Shown: piece by piece, positions 41,341 through 51,356 of the stretch
How the letters are laid out: each line of letters begins with the position of its first letter
Position numbering within the stretch: position 1 is the first letter of the stretch
NCBI GenBank assembly: GCA_964035575.1
Contig: OZ037849.1
Coordinates: forward strand, 248,001-312,000
Source of the DNA: Rhynchopus sp. YZ270_cl-10
Lineage: Eukaryota > Euglenozoa > Diplonemea > Diplonemida > Diplonemidae
Direction: 5' to 3'
DNA length: 64,000 nt
Program-made: the position numbers and the translations under genes
Notes under the pieces: model-generated
What the model saw: the letters and a program-made list of their open reading frames with translations, nothing else
Database searches by the model: none
Told to the model about the DNA's origin: nothing

Positions 41341-41416
41341 TTTTTATAAATTGTTGGAGTAGTGTGTAGGTTGCCTCGGGTTGTGTTGCCACAGGTTGTG
41401 CAAATCTCCACTATCA
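41341..41416 (-). repeat. Retroelement 3' tail, type B
   Basis: The minus strand reads TAGTGGAGATTTGCACAACC, then GGCAACACAACC, GAGGCAACC, CACTACTCCAACAATTTAT and an A-run. Other type B copies are at 43631, 54462, 60278 and 62870. Confidence 0.55.
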
Positions 41417-41790
41417 ATTTTTTTTCCTTTGTCCATGTTTCCCTTTTTTATGCTAAATATCGCATTTTTTTTTTTTGTTGCAGATGATTAGACTGGAATC
41501 ACTTCACAAACATGACGAAATAGAGGGAGGGAGAAGGAGAAGGAGGGGAGATACGTTAGTACTATTTTTTTTTTGATTTTTTTTTTTTTGAACTTTTCTG
41601 CTCTCTGGTTTGGAACGAAAAGGCTGTTCTAGCCTGTACATTTAAGAGGGGGGAGGGGAAAGGTGACGTTCATAATGCAAACGTCTTGCATTGCAAGGTG
41701 AGGAGAAGACGAAAAAAGAAAAAGTTTCTGAGATGAACCTAAACCTCATTGCACAGAAGAAAAAAAAATTCACTGATTTTTTTTTTTATT

Positions 41791-41843
41791 TTGAAAACTT
41801 AGTTGTATTTAGTGTAGACACCCCAAGGATGCGCTTCACTATA
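41791..41843 (-). repeat. Retroelement 3' tail, type A
   Basis: The minus strand has the GTGAAGCGCATCC, GGGGTGTCTACACTAA and AAGTTTTCAAAA order of the type A tail. Only the last 55 bases or so of the element remain. Confidence 0.5.
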
Positions 41844-41901
41844 ACAAATATATATTGGGAATTCTAACAAACGGTGTCCGAGAAGTTTTTTTTTCCCCCC
41901 C

Positions 41902-41961
41902 TTTTTTTGAAAACTTGGTTGTATTAGTGTAGCCACCCGAGGATGAACTCCACTATACTAA
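41902..41961 (-). repeat. Retroelement 3' tail, type A
   Basis: The minus strand reads TATAGTGGAGTTCATCCTCG, GGTGGCTACACTAATACAAC and CAAGTTTTCAAAAAAA. It lies 60 bp from another type A tail in the same orientation. Confidence 0.6.
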
Positions 41962-42054
41962 ACAGAGATAAGTTTTTTTTCTTTGTATAGCCGTACAAAC
42001 CTCAATCCCTCCGAAAGAATATGTGATAGAGCGTGCACAGTCACATCATTGTGG

Positions 42055-42250
42055 GTTACTTTAACCAATGGGATTCCTCTCATAATTCCTCTCATAACAG
42101 TGGTCCAAAGTTGGTGTTTGTAGACTGGGCAGAAGTCACATGCCACTCGCCACCGCTGCGATGAAGCGACATGCTGTGGTTTAATTAACCAGTTGGATTC
42201 CTCTTGTTCGTAACAGTTCCAAGTTGGTACTTCATTGTAGACGCGTCCAG
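42055..42250. repeat. Imperfect tandem duplication of about 125 bp
   Basis: TTTAACCAATGGGATTCCTC...CCAAAGTTGGTGTTTGTAGAC is followed by TTAACCAGTTGGATTCCTCT...TCCAAGTTGGTACTTCATTG. After it, 42250-42460 is GC-richer and unassigned. Confidence 0.45.
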
Positions 42251-42865
42251 GGCAGTGTTAGCCGAGAATCAGAGGCCGCAGTTGCACCCGAGAGCGCGAC
42301 CGCAGCCACATCAACCCTATACTAACGCGAACCCTCTAGCAATCTACACTGTACCCTTCGGAGCCAATCCTTTTCCCCCTGAAAAGTTACGGATCTACTT
42401 TTGCCGACTTTCCCTTACCTACATTGTTCTGTCAGCCAGAGGCTTTTAGCCTAGGAGACCTATTGCGGTTAACGGTACAAAAATCTCGGGATGACACCAA
42501 CAAAAAAGATTAAGAGATAATTTTCAATCGAAAGATGGAGTTTTATCCACCAAAAGAGAAAGAAAACTGTTTGGTAAGGCGATCCTCTCATCATATGATT
42601 GGTCCCCTTTAAAGAGAGCTTGAAAATGCAAATGCATCACTGTTCATCGGGCGGACGCAGATACTGGATAAAAAAAAAAGGAAAGGGGAAAAAAAAGAAA
42701 AAAAAAATATTTCGCATAAGGAAAGAAGAGAAAAGTGCACAGCACTGTCGTCAAACCCAACTGACAAAAACCCTCGTTGAGTGGCAACCCTATAGAGGCT
42801 GTCATTTACAACTCTCATTGCATACGAAATGCCTTTGCGATAGTCATATATCTGGATTGTTAATG

Positions 42866-43170
42866 ACACCCCGAAAACGAATTCGCATATCGCCCAATAT
42901 TCGGATCCCAAAAATTCTTGGGCCATATTCGGCCTATATTCGGATCCGAATATAGGGCGAATATCTGAATATAGGCGAATGTGCCATATTCGGATCCGAA
43001 TGTCGGGCGAATACGAAATTCGCCTTCTAGGTATGCCTAGACACACCCCGAAAACGAATTCGCATATCGCCCAATATTCGGATCCCAAAAATTCCTGGAC
43101 CATATTAGCCCTATATTCGGATTCAAATATGGAGTGAATACGAAAATTCGCCTTCGGCTTATGTCTAGGG
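42866..43170. repeat. 177-bp tandem repeat rich in ATTCGGATCCGAAT palindromes
   Basis: Two units start with ACACCCCGAAAACGAATTCG (42866, 43043). The exact 14-bp palindrome ATTCGGATCCGAAT occurs at about 42937 and 42991, with degenerate half-sites such as CGAATATTCGG and GGCGAATAC around it. The DNA can form several alternative hairpins. No gene is present. Confidence 0.7.
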
Positions 43171-43565
43171 GGTGCAATAATTATGACATTTGGGATATCA
43201 GTAGCTGACTACAGCACTGTGCGGGACTGAATAACAGTGGAAAGGGGTGGGGGAAGAAAAAGGCTTTTTTTTTGCAGCATAGATTTGTACAGAGATCCTT
43301 CAACGTTTGGAAACCATTTTGTTTTCGTAACGTCAAAACTCTGTTAACCTTTTGATTGAGCTTTACCGAATCGCTCAACTGCGATATGGGGGGGAAAAAA
43401 TTGTGCGTGTTTTTGATCTCGTCTCTGAAATAAAGAAATTCTTGAAATGTCATGGTCACGTTTTTGCATAACATTGAACTCATACGAGTTCTGAATCGTT
43501 TGCAGAGTAGGTTAGCCGAAAACAAAAAAAAAAGGCTGATATTTAGTTGCACGAAACCTAATCCT

Positions 43566-43612
43566 CTTTTTTTAAAAAACTTGGTTGTATTAGTGTAGAG
43601 TGTGCTCCACTA
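43566..43612 (-). repeat. Retroelement 3' tail, type A (short)
   Basis: The minus strand has ATAGTGGAGCACACTCTACA, CTAATACAACCAAG and TTTTTTAAAA, a shortened version of the tail. Confidence 0.5.
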
Positions 43613-43630
43613 TTGAAATATTGAAATAAT

Positions 43631-43702
43631 TTTTTTTTTTTTTGGATAAATTGTTGGAGTAGTGTTGCCTTTGTGTTGCCACAGTTGTGCAAACTCCATT
43701 TT
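43631..43702 (-). repeat. Retroelement 3' tail, type B
   Basis: The minus strand has TGGAGTTTGCACAACTGTGG, CAACACAAAGGCAACACTAC and TCCAACAATTTATCC before an A-run. Confidence 0.55.
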
Positions 43703-43929
43703 CATTTTTTTTTTTTAAAATTCTGCCCCAAATCGCTACAACCCATCCCCAACTTTGCTTTTTTCAGTCTTTTCAGCCTGGTTTTATTATGTTTTTTTGT
43801 ACTGAGATGTTAGGGTAGGCACAATTTTTCTTGTGTTTAATGCTCGGTCGGGTCCCAAAAAGTTCCGCGCGCGCGCGCAGAAAAAAACACACAAAGAAAA
43901 AAAAACACACACAGAGACACAGCAAAAAT

Positions 43930-44350
43930 AAAACATCGAAGCCAGGCTGTCTTCTAATTCTGGAAATTTTCCGGAAAATTCCGACATCCGGAAGCAATTT
44001 TTTTCCTTGAAAAAACAGTGGGTTTTCAGCCCAAACATGCCGCGATAGACATTTCCAGAATCCGCTCGTTCTGTGGTGGGGGACATACAGAAAAACCGAC
44101 AAAATTTTAGTGGCATAAATTTCCACAAAATATGAACCCATCCTCATAAACAAGGGTCATTTTTCAGGTCGGAAAATCCACATTCGGATAAAATTGTGGC
44201 GTTCCTGACTGGGAACAGGTAGCGCCGCAGGCGCACGGTACCCAACTTTTGTCTTTTTATTTTCCCCTTTTCTCTGCTTTCTTTTGATGCGCGAGCCGAT
44301 TGCTCTCCACGGTGGGGTCACATGATAGAATTATATCATGTGACCCACTC
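43930..44350 (-). repeat. Composite repeat, inverted relative of 58745-59420
   Basis: In order it contains a CCACCAC core on the minus strand (44067-44108), the TATGAACCC...AACAAGGGTCATTTT segment, GGGAACAGGTAGCGCCGCAGG, a pyrimidine tract and CCACGGTGGGGTCACATG. The same order occurs on the opposite strand at 58745-59420. It ends with the hairpin CACATGATAGAATTATATCA. It contains no gene. Confidence 0.6.
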
Positions 44351-45205
44351 GTATATGGATGATTCTGTGTTCGAAGATATTTGGTTGATTTTTCCCGTGG
44401 AGGAAGACGGGAGGGAAAGTCAAGATAACCTGTTGACGTAAGGCAATGTTTTTTTTTTCTTCCATGTTTTTTTTTTTTTTGGAATCTCAAAATTTTCCGC
44501 GCGCGCGAGCATTAAACAAATAAAAAAGTGTGCCTACCCTTATCATTTTTCCCAAAAAAAAAAAAAAAACAATACAATGATGATTTGAGGAAAGGAAAAT
44601 ATGCATTCTCGTAAAGCAAGTTGGCTAAGGTTTTACTTTTTTTTTTTTCAAAGTAGTGGCAATATGCTAGGGTATTCGGTTGAGAGAAAAAAATTTCTTT
44701 TTTTGGTAGAGAGAAAAAGGAAAGACAGACAGAAAGAAAGAAGAGAGAGAGAAAGCAAGCTTGAAATACTGTGTTTTGAAAAATACATGAACCAGAATGC
44801 GAATTACTGGCCTTTTTGAAATTTTTCTTTTTTTTTATGGACCAATTTTTCTGGTTCATATTTTTCAGAAAAAACGATACGCACATTTGTATATGCGCAG
44901 ATCCTCTCAATAATAAATCAATAAATAGTCACTCTGATAGGTAAGTAAAGGGGGGGAAAAAAAGGTTTTTTCGTTGATTGCGCAATTACCCTGTTGGATG
45001 GGGTGATTGGCGACCCGTGTCTGAGGAACTATTTCTCCTTTAAGCTACGCTTTGTAGGTATAAAAACAATATTGGCAAAAACTAAAGACGAAGAAAAAGA
45101 ATAATAATATCGAAACTGACTTCAAGATTCTGGTGGAAGAAGAAGAACAAGAGAAAGAGAAGAAGAAAAAAAAAATTTATCGCTCCGCGAGTAAGTTGCG
45201 TTCTG
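44351..45205. other. Low-complexity AT-rich DNA
   Basis: Poly(A), poly(T) and purine runs dominate, with a GCGCGCGCG stretch near 44500 matching one at 43867. I see no gene or full element. Confidence 0.5.
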
Positions 45206-45273
45206 TTTTTTTTTTTTTTTTTTTGAAAATTTGTTGGAATAGTGTAGCTGCCATCTGTGCAAGCCTCCACTGT
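45206..45273 (-). repeat. Retroelement 3' tail, type C
   Basis: The minus strand reads CAGTGGAGGCTTGCACAGAT, GGCAGCTACACTATTCCAAC, AAATTTTC and a long A-run. The outer AGTGGAG and CTACACTA stem parts are the same as in types A and B. Confidence 0.5.
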
Positions 45274-45315
45274 CAGCTCACTGAGGTGTGCGATATTGTG
45301 TAGGGAAGAGAAGGG

Positions 45316-45806
45316 GGAAGAAGAAGAAGAAGAAGAAGAAGAAGAAGAAGAAGAAGAAGAAGAAGAAGAAGAAGAAGAAGAAGAAGAAGAAGAGAAGAAG
45401 AAGAAGAAGAAGAAGAAGAAGAAGAAGAAGAAGAAGAAGAAGAAGAAGAAGAAGAAGAAGAAGAAGAAGAAGAAGAAGAAGAAGAAGAAGAAGAAGAAGA
45501 AGAAGAAGAAGAAGAAGAAGAAGAAGAAGAAGAAGAAGAAGAAGAAGAAGAAGAAGAAGAAGAAGAAGAAGAAGAAGAAGAAGAAGAAGAAGAAGAAGAA
45601 GAAGAAGAAGAAGAAGAAGAAGAAGAAGAAGAAGAAGAAGAAGAAGAAGAAGAAGAAGAAGAAGAGAAGAAGAAGAAGAAGAAGAAGAAGAAGAGAGAAG
45701 AAGAAGAAGAAGAAGAAGAAGAAGAAGAAGAAGAAGAAGAAGAAGAAGAAGAAGAAGAAGAAGAAGAAAGAAGAAGAAGAAGAAGAAGAAGAAGAAGAAG
45801 AAGAGG
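45316..45806. repeat. (GAA)n array 1
   Basis: About 490 bp of nearly pure GAA with a few AGAG interruptions. Long purine GAA tracts can form triplex DNA. The predicted poly-Phe, poly-Ser and poly-Lys frames are artefacts. Confidence 0.97.
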
Positions 45807-46113
45807 AGTCATTACAAGATAAAAGACGAGTATACAAGTAAACTAAAAAAGGGGGGCGGGGGGGGAGATTCTTTTTTTCCGTAGATGAGGAGAGGAGAGT
45901 ACGTACAGAGGGCGATACTGGGGAAGCAAAAGACAAAATTCTGATTCGTGAATGTGTGTTTGTGTGTTTTGGTGTGTTTTGGGTTCCCCATCGATCCTCG
46001 TTCCAACCTTACTAACCGTAAGTGGTAAGCCCATGAGGGGCATGCTGCATTAGTCATTCTATATCTTGAAAGACTCCTGAGTCGAAGCAAAGCTTCTTAA
46101 ACAAGTTTACTGT
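45807..46113. repeat. 307-bp unit of a segmental tandem duplication (copy 1)
   Basis: GAGTCATTACAAGAT to AACAAGTTTACTGTAG is repeated with small indels at 46624-46926 and in part at 46927-47034. The 307-bp unit separates the two GAA arrays, so array plus unit appears duplicated as a block. Confidence 0.85.
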
Positions 46114-46623
46114 AGAAGAGAAGAAGAAGAAGAAGAAGAAGAAGAAGAAGAGAAGAAAGAAGAAGAAGAAGAAGAAGAAGAAGAAGAAGAAGAAGAAGAA
46201 GAAGAAGAAGAAGAAGAAGAAGAAGAAGAAGAAGAAGAAGAAGAAGAAGAAGAAGAAGAAGAAGAAAGAAGAAGAAGAAGAAGAAGAAGAAGAAGAAGAA
46301 GAAGAAGAAGAAGAAGAAGAAGAAGAAGAAGAAGAAGAAGAAGAAGAAGAAGAAGAAGAAGAAGAAGAAGAAGAAGAAGAAGAAGAAGAAGAAGAAGAAG
46401 AAGAAGAAGAAGAAGAAGAAGAAGAAGAAGAAGAAGAGAAGAAGAAGAAGAAGAAGAAGAAGAAGAAGAAGAAGAAGAAGAAGAAGAAGAAGAAGAAGAA
46501 GAAGAAGAAGAAGAAGAAGAAGAAGAAGAAGAAGAAAGAAGAAGAAGAAGAAGAAGAAGAAGAAGAAGAAGAAGAAGAAGAAGAAGAAGAAGAAGAAGAA
46601 GAAGAAGAGAAGAAGAAGAAGAG
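46114..46623. repeat. (GAA)n array 2
   Basis: About 510 bp of GAA with sparse interruptions; it is the second array of the duplicated block. Confidence 0.97.
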
Positions 46624-47034
46624 GAGTCTTTACAAGATAAAGACGAGTATACAAGTAAACTAAAAAAGGGGGGCGGGGGGAGATTCTTTTTTCCGTAGAT
46701 GAGGAGAGGAGTACGTACAGAGGGCGATACTGGGGAAGCAAAAGACAAAATTCTGATTCGTGAATGTGTGTTTGTGTGTTTTGTGTGTTTTGGGTTCCCC
46801 ATCGATCCTCGTTCCAACCTTACTAACCGTAAGTGGTAAGCCCATGAGGGGCATGCTGCATTAGTCATTCTATATCTTGAAAGACTCCTGAGTCGAAGCA
46901 AAGCTTCTTAAACAAGTTTACTGTAGAGGAGTCTTTACAAGATAAAGACGAGTATACAAGTAAACTAAAAAAGGGGGGCGGGGGGAGATTCTTTTTTCCG
47001 TAGATGAGGAGAGGAGTACGTACAGAGGGCGATA
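46624..47034. repeat. Segmental duplication copies 2 and 3
   Basis: 46624-46926 repeats the 307-bp unit. 46927-47034 repeats its first 110 bp without an intervening GAA array. The last copy stops at GAGGGCGATAC where the DIRS-like region begins. Confidence 0.85.
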
Positions 47035-47262
47035 CACCCATCGCACATGACCCTCACCAACCCTCTAAGGAAATACAAAAAGCTTTTTCCTGCGAAGCTT
47101 GTGAGTTGGCGTTTGAAACACCTTGAGAAGACACCCGCAGGCAGTACCTCCAAGGCCCTGTTTCCGACCCAGATTCTGTGTCGAGACAACCACAAAAACG
47201 CTATCGCAGCCAAATAAACGAAAGAAAAGGAAAAAGATGGAAACTAAAAGGACAAGAAACGC

Positions 47263-50200
47263 TTATATAGACACGTTTGAAATCGTTTCAAGAAACTTGA
47301 AACCCGCCTTAGTCTCCTCCACCTGAACCTTGCACCTTTTAAGAACAGCGGTGCCCGTGTCCCTCTTTCTGGACCATACGTCCGCAGGCATGACCGTCGT
47401 GGACAACCAATGCGTAACTAAGGTGGCGCCATGATCCTTCAACACTGTCTGTACGTAGCGGAGCCAAGAGTTACCCAGTCGCGTCTTTGAGTGTCCTTTC
47501 TCTAGGACATAACGCACGCTCTCGTTGTCGACCATGAGGCATACATGCTTATGCCCCAGCTCGACCGCACGCCTCACCCCTTTCGCCGCCGCGCGCAGTT
47601 CCAAGAAAAACATCTCTCCTGAGGTGTGCGTACCATCCCACGTCCCGTGCGAAGCCCAAGAATGCTTTTCGCCATGCTCACTGAAAACGCAACCCCATCC
47701 GAAAGTAGACGCGTCAGTCCACACCGCCACCGATGCCCAAGTAGGAAGGGGAGGAGGGATTGGCACCCATTGGTCAGTAGACAGGTGAGACCAAATGAGC
47801 CCGCGAATCTCGTTGCGCGCACCAGACGGAAGCGACACCAACTCGTCCCAGTTTTTCACCTTAGATGAGAGGCATCCTGCTTGCTGTCGAATGAACTGTA
47901 ACGTGTCGCAGAAAAAGGCCAACGGCAGCGACATCACGTACGTCACACGGAATAACACACCCAGGTGTTCCCAGTACGTCCTGAGTGAGTGCGTCAATCC
48001 CTCAACACAGTCCGACAAGCCCTTAGCCGCATTCACTCGCCACTCCGTGGGGAACCGGAAGGCCAAGATACGCAAGTTCCACTCAATGCCCAGGTAAAGC
48101 ACGACTTGGGAGGGGTGGTCCATGCTCTTACCCTCATTCACCTGTGCACCCATCTTCGCCAAACGGTCGCGAACGTACGCAGCTCGCACGCGCACCTCCA
48201 AAGCAGTCCCCCCCCAGACCACAATGTCGTCCAGGTACACCGCAGCGGCCACAAGCAAAAGGGAACCCAATGCAGTCTCCGAAGTGACTTGGGCAATCAG
48301 GGGCGCGTGGCTAAAGCCCATCGGCAGCCTGGCCCATCGCCACCACGTAGCACCCGTTCGCACACAAAAATAGCCCGACACCTGATCTGAAAGAGGGAAT
48401 TGGTTAAAAAACCCCTTTAGGTCAATGGTGATGGCGTACTTCGCGTCCGATCGTCTCAGCGATTCCCTCAAACGAATTGGGGTAATCAGCGAGAACTTTG
48501 GAGGCTTATCCAATCGGGAGTTGATCGGCCGTCCGTCCACCAGCAGTCGATGCTTGCTCGGATCGGATTTGGGTATCGTAAAAAGCGATACCACCCCCCG
48601 TTTCGCGTCAGACCTGCTTAATTTCACCAAAGCGCCTGCCTCTTGGCATTGTCGAATAAAAGAAGGTTGGAGGTCCGTGCTTGGACCCGGGATCGGAACC
48701 GGTGAAGATAGGTTTTGAAATTTGTTGTCGGAGGTGCACCAATCCAATGAGCTGACGTCCTTACCCATCTCCTCCGCCAAGTCCCTGACCACTCCATAAT
48801 TTATAGTCCCAGTAGGAAATTCGTCCAAACGGCATCTTCCCTTAGGTGGCGCGGCAACAGGAAAACCAAAAAGCTCGCCTGAAAAAGATGTGCGAGAAGA
48901 TTCGGGTATCGGTTGCTTTGGTTTATATTTACCTCCCGCTATCAAGAGTCTCACTGCAGTGTCCGGTACATCTCCTTCTCCTTCTTCAATTGATAAGTGT
49001 TCGTCGCGTTCAGATACCTCTGTGAGGTTGACCATCTGGCGTGTCGCAGGGTTCTCTGCAGGTCGTTGTCGTCTGCTCCCGTGAGTTGAACTTCTTGTGC
49101 TGCCCCCTTCTTGGTGGAGTGCAACCAAGTTCCCAACGGCATCGCTGCACGGATGGTCTTCTTTAATCTCTCGTAGGTCGAAGAGTTTCCCCCGAAAACG
49201 CAATCTTCTCCCGTCTGTGTTCTCCAAAAACGCACCGCAATCGCCGTCATCTTTCCCGGTGGCAGGTATATCGGAGGGCGTGCTTCCCGTGCCCCCTTCT
49301 CTTGTGCGAAGAGCTCTGCTCCCACTGTTGTTGGGTCCCCCCCCGCATTTTCTATCTCCCTCCAGTCGCGAGTTGTTGCGAAACGGATGTCTGGGAAGCG
49401 TGAACGGGTTATCCAAGTGATTGCGAAGAAAGCCGCCGCCACAGGGTCGTTTTGAAGTTTGTGTAACGTAGTCCAGGCTTGCCCCGTGCTCATCGACGGG
49501 CAAGGGGTTGTGCGTATCCCTGCGCACAAGCGGCGTAACGATCGCAGCGTCCGCATGACCCGCCGTGTCCGGACCCCCGTCACTCCTTCGTCTCTGCACA
49601 TCCGCAAAATCGAGTGCACGTATCCCTTGACAGACAGAGGGCTTGCTGTCTTCAGGGACATGTGCGCAAATCTCAGCACCGCTTCTTCTGCCGAGCATTT
49701 GCCGAGCGTTGCTCTGAAGTTGGTGAACCTTTTCCATAGTCGGGTTTTTTCCTGATCCGTAGAGGGAGCTGTTGCGAAGGAGTGCAGCGAGTCCCAAGAG
49801 GTCTTTGCATGGAGCTCCCTCCCCAGCTGTTTCCCGCTGCGAATTGTGAGGAATTGCTGATCCATTCTGAGCCGGTCGTTCCGCCACGATATCGTTGACA
49901 CCTGTTTTAGGCACGGCGGAGGGCACGACTTCGGTGGTGGCTGTACTCTGCTCCTGACGGGTGTTTCCTCTTTCATTCTGCTCGAACGCAACCCCAACGT
50001 GGCGCTGTTGGCCTTGTCTGGCACAGGGGTACTGTCCGAGCGCACCTCTCCGCAGAGAGTGCGACCCGGTTCCTTCGTCCTGTTCGGACGTAGCACTCCC
50101 AGCCAAGGGGTGCTGTCCAGGTGCACTCCCCCGCAGGGGGTGCCGCTGGTCCTCTTCATTTCGTTCGTTTGACGCACTCCCAGCCAAGGGGTGCGTACGG

Positions 50201-50310
50201 GGTGCACTTCTCCGCAGAGAGTGCGACCCGGGTTGTCGTTCAGATGACGCACTCCCAGCCAAGGGGTGCTGTCCCGCAAGTTCATCCTTCTTGAGCGTAT
50301 TCCCTCGCAA
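47263..50310 (-). CDS. Reverse transcriptase-RNase H frame of the DIRS-like element
   Basis: The frame has 1015 codons. The first 450 or so overlap the recombinase frame and a tandem-repeat region (HPLAGSAS units) and may not be translated as such. RT motifs start near residue 575: IPKSDPSKHRLLVDG, ITIDLKGFFNQ (627-637), LPMGFSHAP (662-670) and YLDD (692-695). RNase H follows with acidic residues at about D866, E904, D928 and D977. No methyltransferase domain, present in many DIRS elements, is evident before the stop. It copies element RNA into DNA. Confidence 0.75.
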   Translation of the reverse strand: MRGNTLKKDELAGQHPLAGSASSERQPGSHSLRRSAPRTHPLAGSASNERNEEDQRHPLRGSAPGQHPLAGSATSEQDEGTGSHSLRRGALGQYPCARQGQQRHVGVAFEQNERGNTRQEQSTATTEVVPSAVPKTGVNDIVAERPAQNGSAIPHNSQRETAGEGAPCKDLLGLAALLRNSSLYGSGKNPTMEKVHQLQSNARQMLGRRSGAEICAHVPEDSKPSVCQGIRALDFADVQRRRSDGGPDTAGHADAAIVTPLVRRDTHNPLPVDEHGASLDYVTQTSKRPCGGGFLRNHLDNPFTLPRHPFRNNSRLEGDRKCGGGPNNSGSRALRTREGGTGSTPSDIPATGKDDGDCGAFLENTDGRRLRFRGKLFDLREIKEDHPCSDAVGNLVALHQEGGSTRSSTHGSRRQRPAENPATRQMVNLTEVSERDEHLSIEEGEGDVPDTAVRLLIAGGKYKPKQPIPESSRTSFSGELFGFPVAAPPKGRCRLDEFPTGTINYGVVRDLAEEMGKDVSSLDWCTSDNKFQNLSSPVPIPGPSTDLQPSFIRQCQEAGALVKLSRSDAKRGVVSLFTIPKSDPSKHRLLVDGRPINSRLDKPPKFSLITPIRLRESLRRSDAKYAITIDLKGFFNQFPLSDQVSGYFCVRTGATWWRWARLPMGFSHAPLIAQVTSETALGSLLLVAAAVYLDDIVVWGGTALEVRVRAAYVRDRLAKMGAQVNEGKSMDHPSQVVLYLGIEWNLRILAFRFPTEWRVNAAKGLSDCVEGLTHSLRTYWEHLGVLFRVTYVMSLPLAFFCDTLQFIRQQAGCLSSKVKNWDELVSLPSGARNEIRGLIWSHLSTDQWVPIPPPLPTWASVAVWTDASTFGWGCVFSEHGEKHSWASHGTWDGTHTSGEMFFLELRAAAKGVRRAVELGHKHVCLMVDNESVRYVLEKGHSKTRLGNSWLRYVQTVLKDHGATLVTHWLSTTVMPADVWSRKRDTGTAVLKRCKVQVEETKAGFKFLETISNVSI
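48951..50285 (-). CDS. Tyrosine recombinase frame of the DIRS-like element
   Basis: The frame has 444 codons. The N-terminal 100 residues derive from a 72-75-bp tandem repeat (DSTPWLGV / RTLCGEV units at 50030-50280). The core-binding part is helical (160-260). ITWITRSRFPDIRF (289-302) fits the first catalytic Arg region. LRHARWSTSQRYLN (413-426) fits the C-terminal His...Tyr segment of the family, with Tyr424 as candidate nucleophile. It overlaps the RT frame, as known for DIRS1. Confidence 0.65.
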   Translation of the reverse strand: MNLRDSTPWLGVRHLNDNPGRTLCGEVHPVRTPWLGVRQTNEMKRTSGTPCGGVHLDSTPWLGVLRPNRTKEPGRTLCGEVRSDSTPVPDKANSATLGLRSSRMKEETPVRSRVQPPPKSCPPPCLKQVSTISWRNDRLRMDQQFLTIRSGKQLGRELHAKTSWDSLHSFATAPSTDQEKTRLWKRFTNFRATLGKCSAEEAVLRFAHMSLKTASPLSVKGYVHSILRMCRDEGVTGVRTRRVMRTLRSLRRLCAGIRTTPCPSMSTGQAWTTLHKLQNDPVAAAFFAITWITRSRFPDIRFATTRDWREIENAGGDPTTVGAELFAQEKGAREARPPIYLPPGKMTAIAVRFWRTQTGEDCVFGGNSSTYERLKKTIRAAMPLGTWLHSTKKGAAQEVQLTGADDNDLQRTLRHARWSTSQRYLNATNTYQLKKEKEMYRTLQ

Positions 50311-50341
50311 GGGGTGTCGCTCCGAGCCCCTCCCTTCGAGC

Positions 50342-51151
50342 TTATGGTCTTTTGTTGTAGAACCCTGAGCGAAAACCCCCCTTTCCGCCCTTCTGGCCGG
50401 CGTTGTTGTTGTTGTTGTTCTTGTTGCTGTTGTTTCCGTTGTAGTTGTTGCTACCCCACGACTTTCCTCCCTTCTTGCCGCCGCCTCTGCGGGTCTTTTT
50501 CTGGGAGGGTTCGTTCAGCGTTGTGTCGTCGCGGGCCGACGCAGGCCTCTTCCCCTGTACCTTTTCAGCTCCTTTCATGGCTGCCCTGCGCTGTTTTGAG
50601 ATGTCGGGGGTGAGCAGCATCTCCTTCCGGTAAGCCTTACCTGCTTCGGGACCGTTTTTGTGGGCAAAGTGGGCCTCTAGCAGTGTGTTGAAGGACGTCT
50701 CCAAGATATCTAAAGGAGAGGCGTCCTTCAACACCATCATGATGACTGCTAGAGCACCACTGGCCGCCTGCTGGTTAGCCCCTGAGGACGGCACTAGCTC
50801 TTTGAGGGCCGCCTTTAGCTCCGATAGTTGCAGCTGGTCCATCTTCAGCCAGGAACGGGGGTTGAAAACCGCCGTTTCAACGTCTCCTGAGAAGAAGTCC
50901 CCTTGGTGGTCCTCTGTACCATCCAATGAGTCCTCATCCTCCTTTTCCTGACGGGAGTCGCTGGAGGAATCGTCAGCCTCTCCCTCGCTAGCGACCGCCG
51001 GCTTCGCCTTCTGTTTTGGAACCTGCGCCTGTTTGAAAGACACCTTTAACTTCACCTGGTCCTCCTCGTCGACGGCCTCCTGTTCGGTAGACACAGCAGG
51101 CTTAGGGGAATGTACCTCCGTCGATGAGCTGAAGGTTTCACCGTTGGTCAT
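50342..51151 (-). CDS. Gag-like frame of the DIRS-like element
   Basis: Counting from MTNGETF the product has 269 aa; the frame may begin inside the gap. It has an acidic N-terminal half (EADDSSSDSRQEKEDEDS), a helical middle (LKMDQLQLSELKAALKEL, AVIMMVLKDASP) and a basic Gly/Asn-rich C-terminus (KKTRRGGGKKGGKSWG) suited to RNA binding. No zinc knuckle is seen. It ends 57 bases before the recombinase start. Confidence 0.6.
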   Translation of the reverse strand: MTNGETFSSSTEVHSPKPAVSTEQEAVDEEDQVKLKVSFKQAQVPKQKAKPAVASEGEADDSSSDSRQEKEDEDSLDGTEDHQGDFFSGDVETAVFNPRSWLKMDQLQLSELKAALKELVPSSGANQQAASGALAVIMMVLKDASPLDILETSFNTLLEAHFAHKNGPEAGKAYRKEMLLTPDISKQRRAAMKGAEKVQGKRPASARDDTTLNEPSQKKTRRGGGKKGGKSWGSNNYNGNNSNKNNNNNNAGQKGGKGGFRSGFYNKRP

Positions 51152-51156
51152 GAGTT

Positions 51157-51356
51157 NNNNNNNNNNNNNNNNNNNNNNNNNNNNNNNNNNNNNNNNNNNN
51201 NNNNNNNNNNNNNNNNNNNNNNNNNNNNNNNNNNNNNNNNNNNNNNNNNNNNNNNNNNNNNNNNNNNNNNNNNNNNNNNNNNNNNNNNNNNNNNNNNNNN
51301 NNNNNNNNNNNNNNNNNNNNNNNNNNNNNNNNNNNNNNNNNNNNNNNNNNNNNNNN
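51157..51356. other. Assembly gap (200 N)
   Basis: Exactly 200 N, which suggests a placeholder of unknown true length. It begins just upstream of the Gag-like start and ends in a GAA array, so the array probably caused the break. Confidence 0.95.

Larger units (their letters stand above)
47036..51156 (-). mobile_element. DIRS-like tyrosine-recombinase retroelement
   Basis: Three overlapping or adjacent frames give a Gag-like protein, a tyrosine recombinase and an RT-RNase H in the order seen in DIRS1-type elements. The three frames look whole, which suggests a young copy. The upstream end lies in or beyond the 200-N gap, so terminal repeats could not be found. The downstream limit near 47036 is set by the adjoining duplication. 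GAA arrays adjoin the element region on both sides. DIRS elements insert through the recombinase and lack an integrase; none is seen here. Confidence 0.7.

Noticed and set aside
45082-46901. Poly-Phe, poly-Ser, poly-Lys and poly-Leu ORFs
   Set aside because: They are translations of GAA arrays, not genes.
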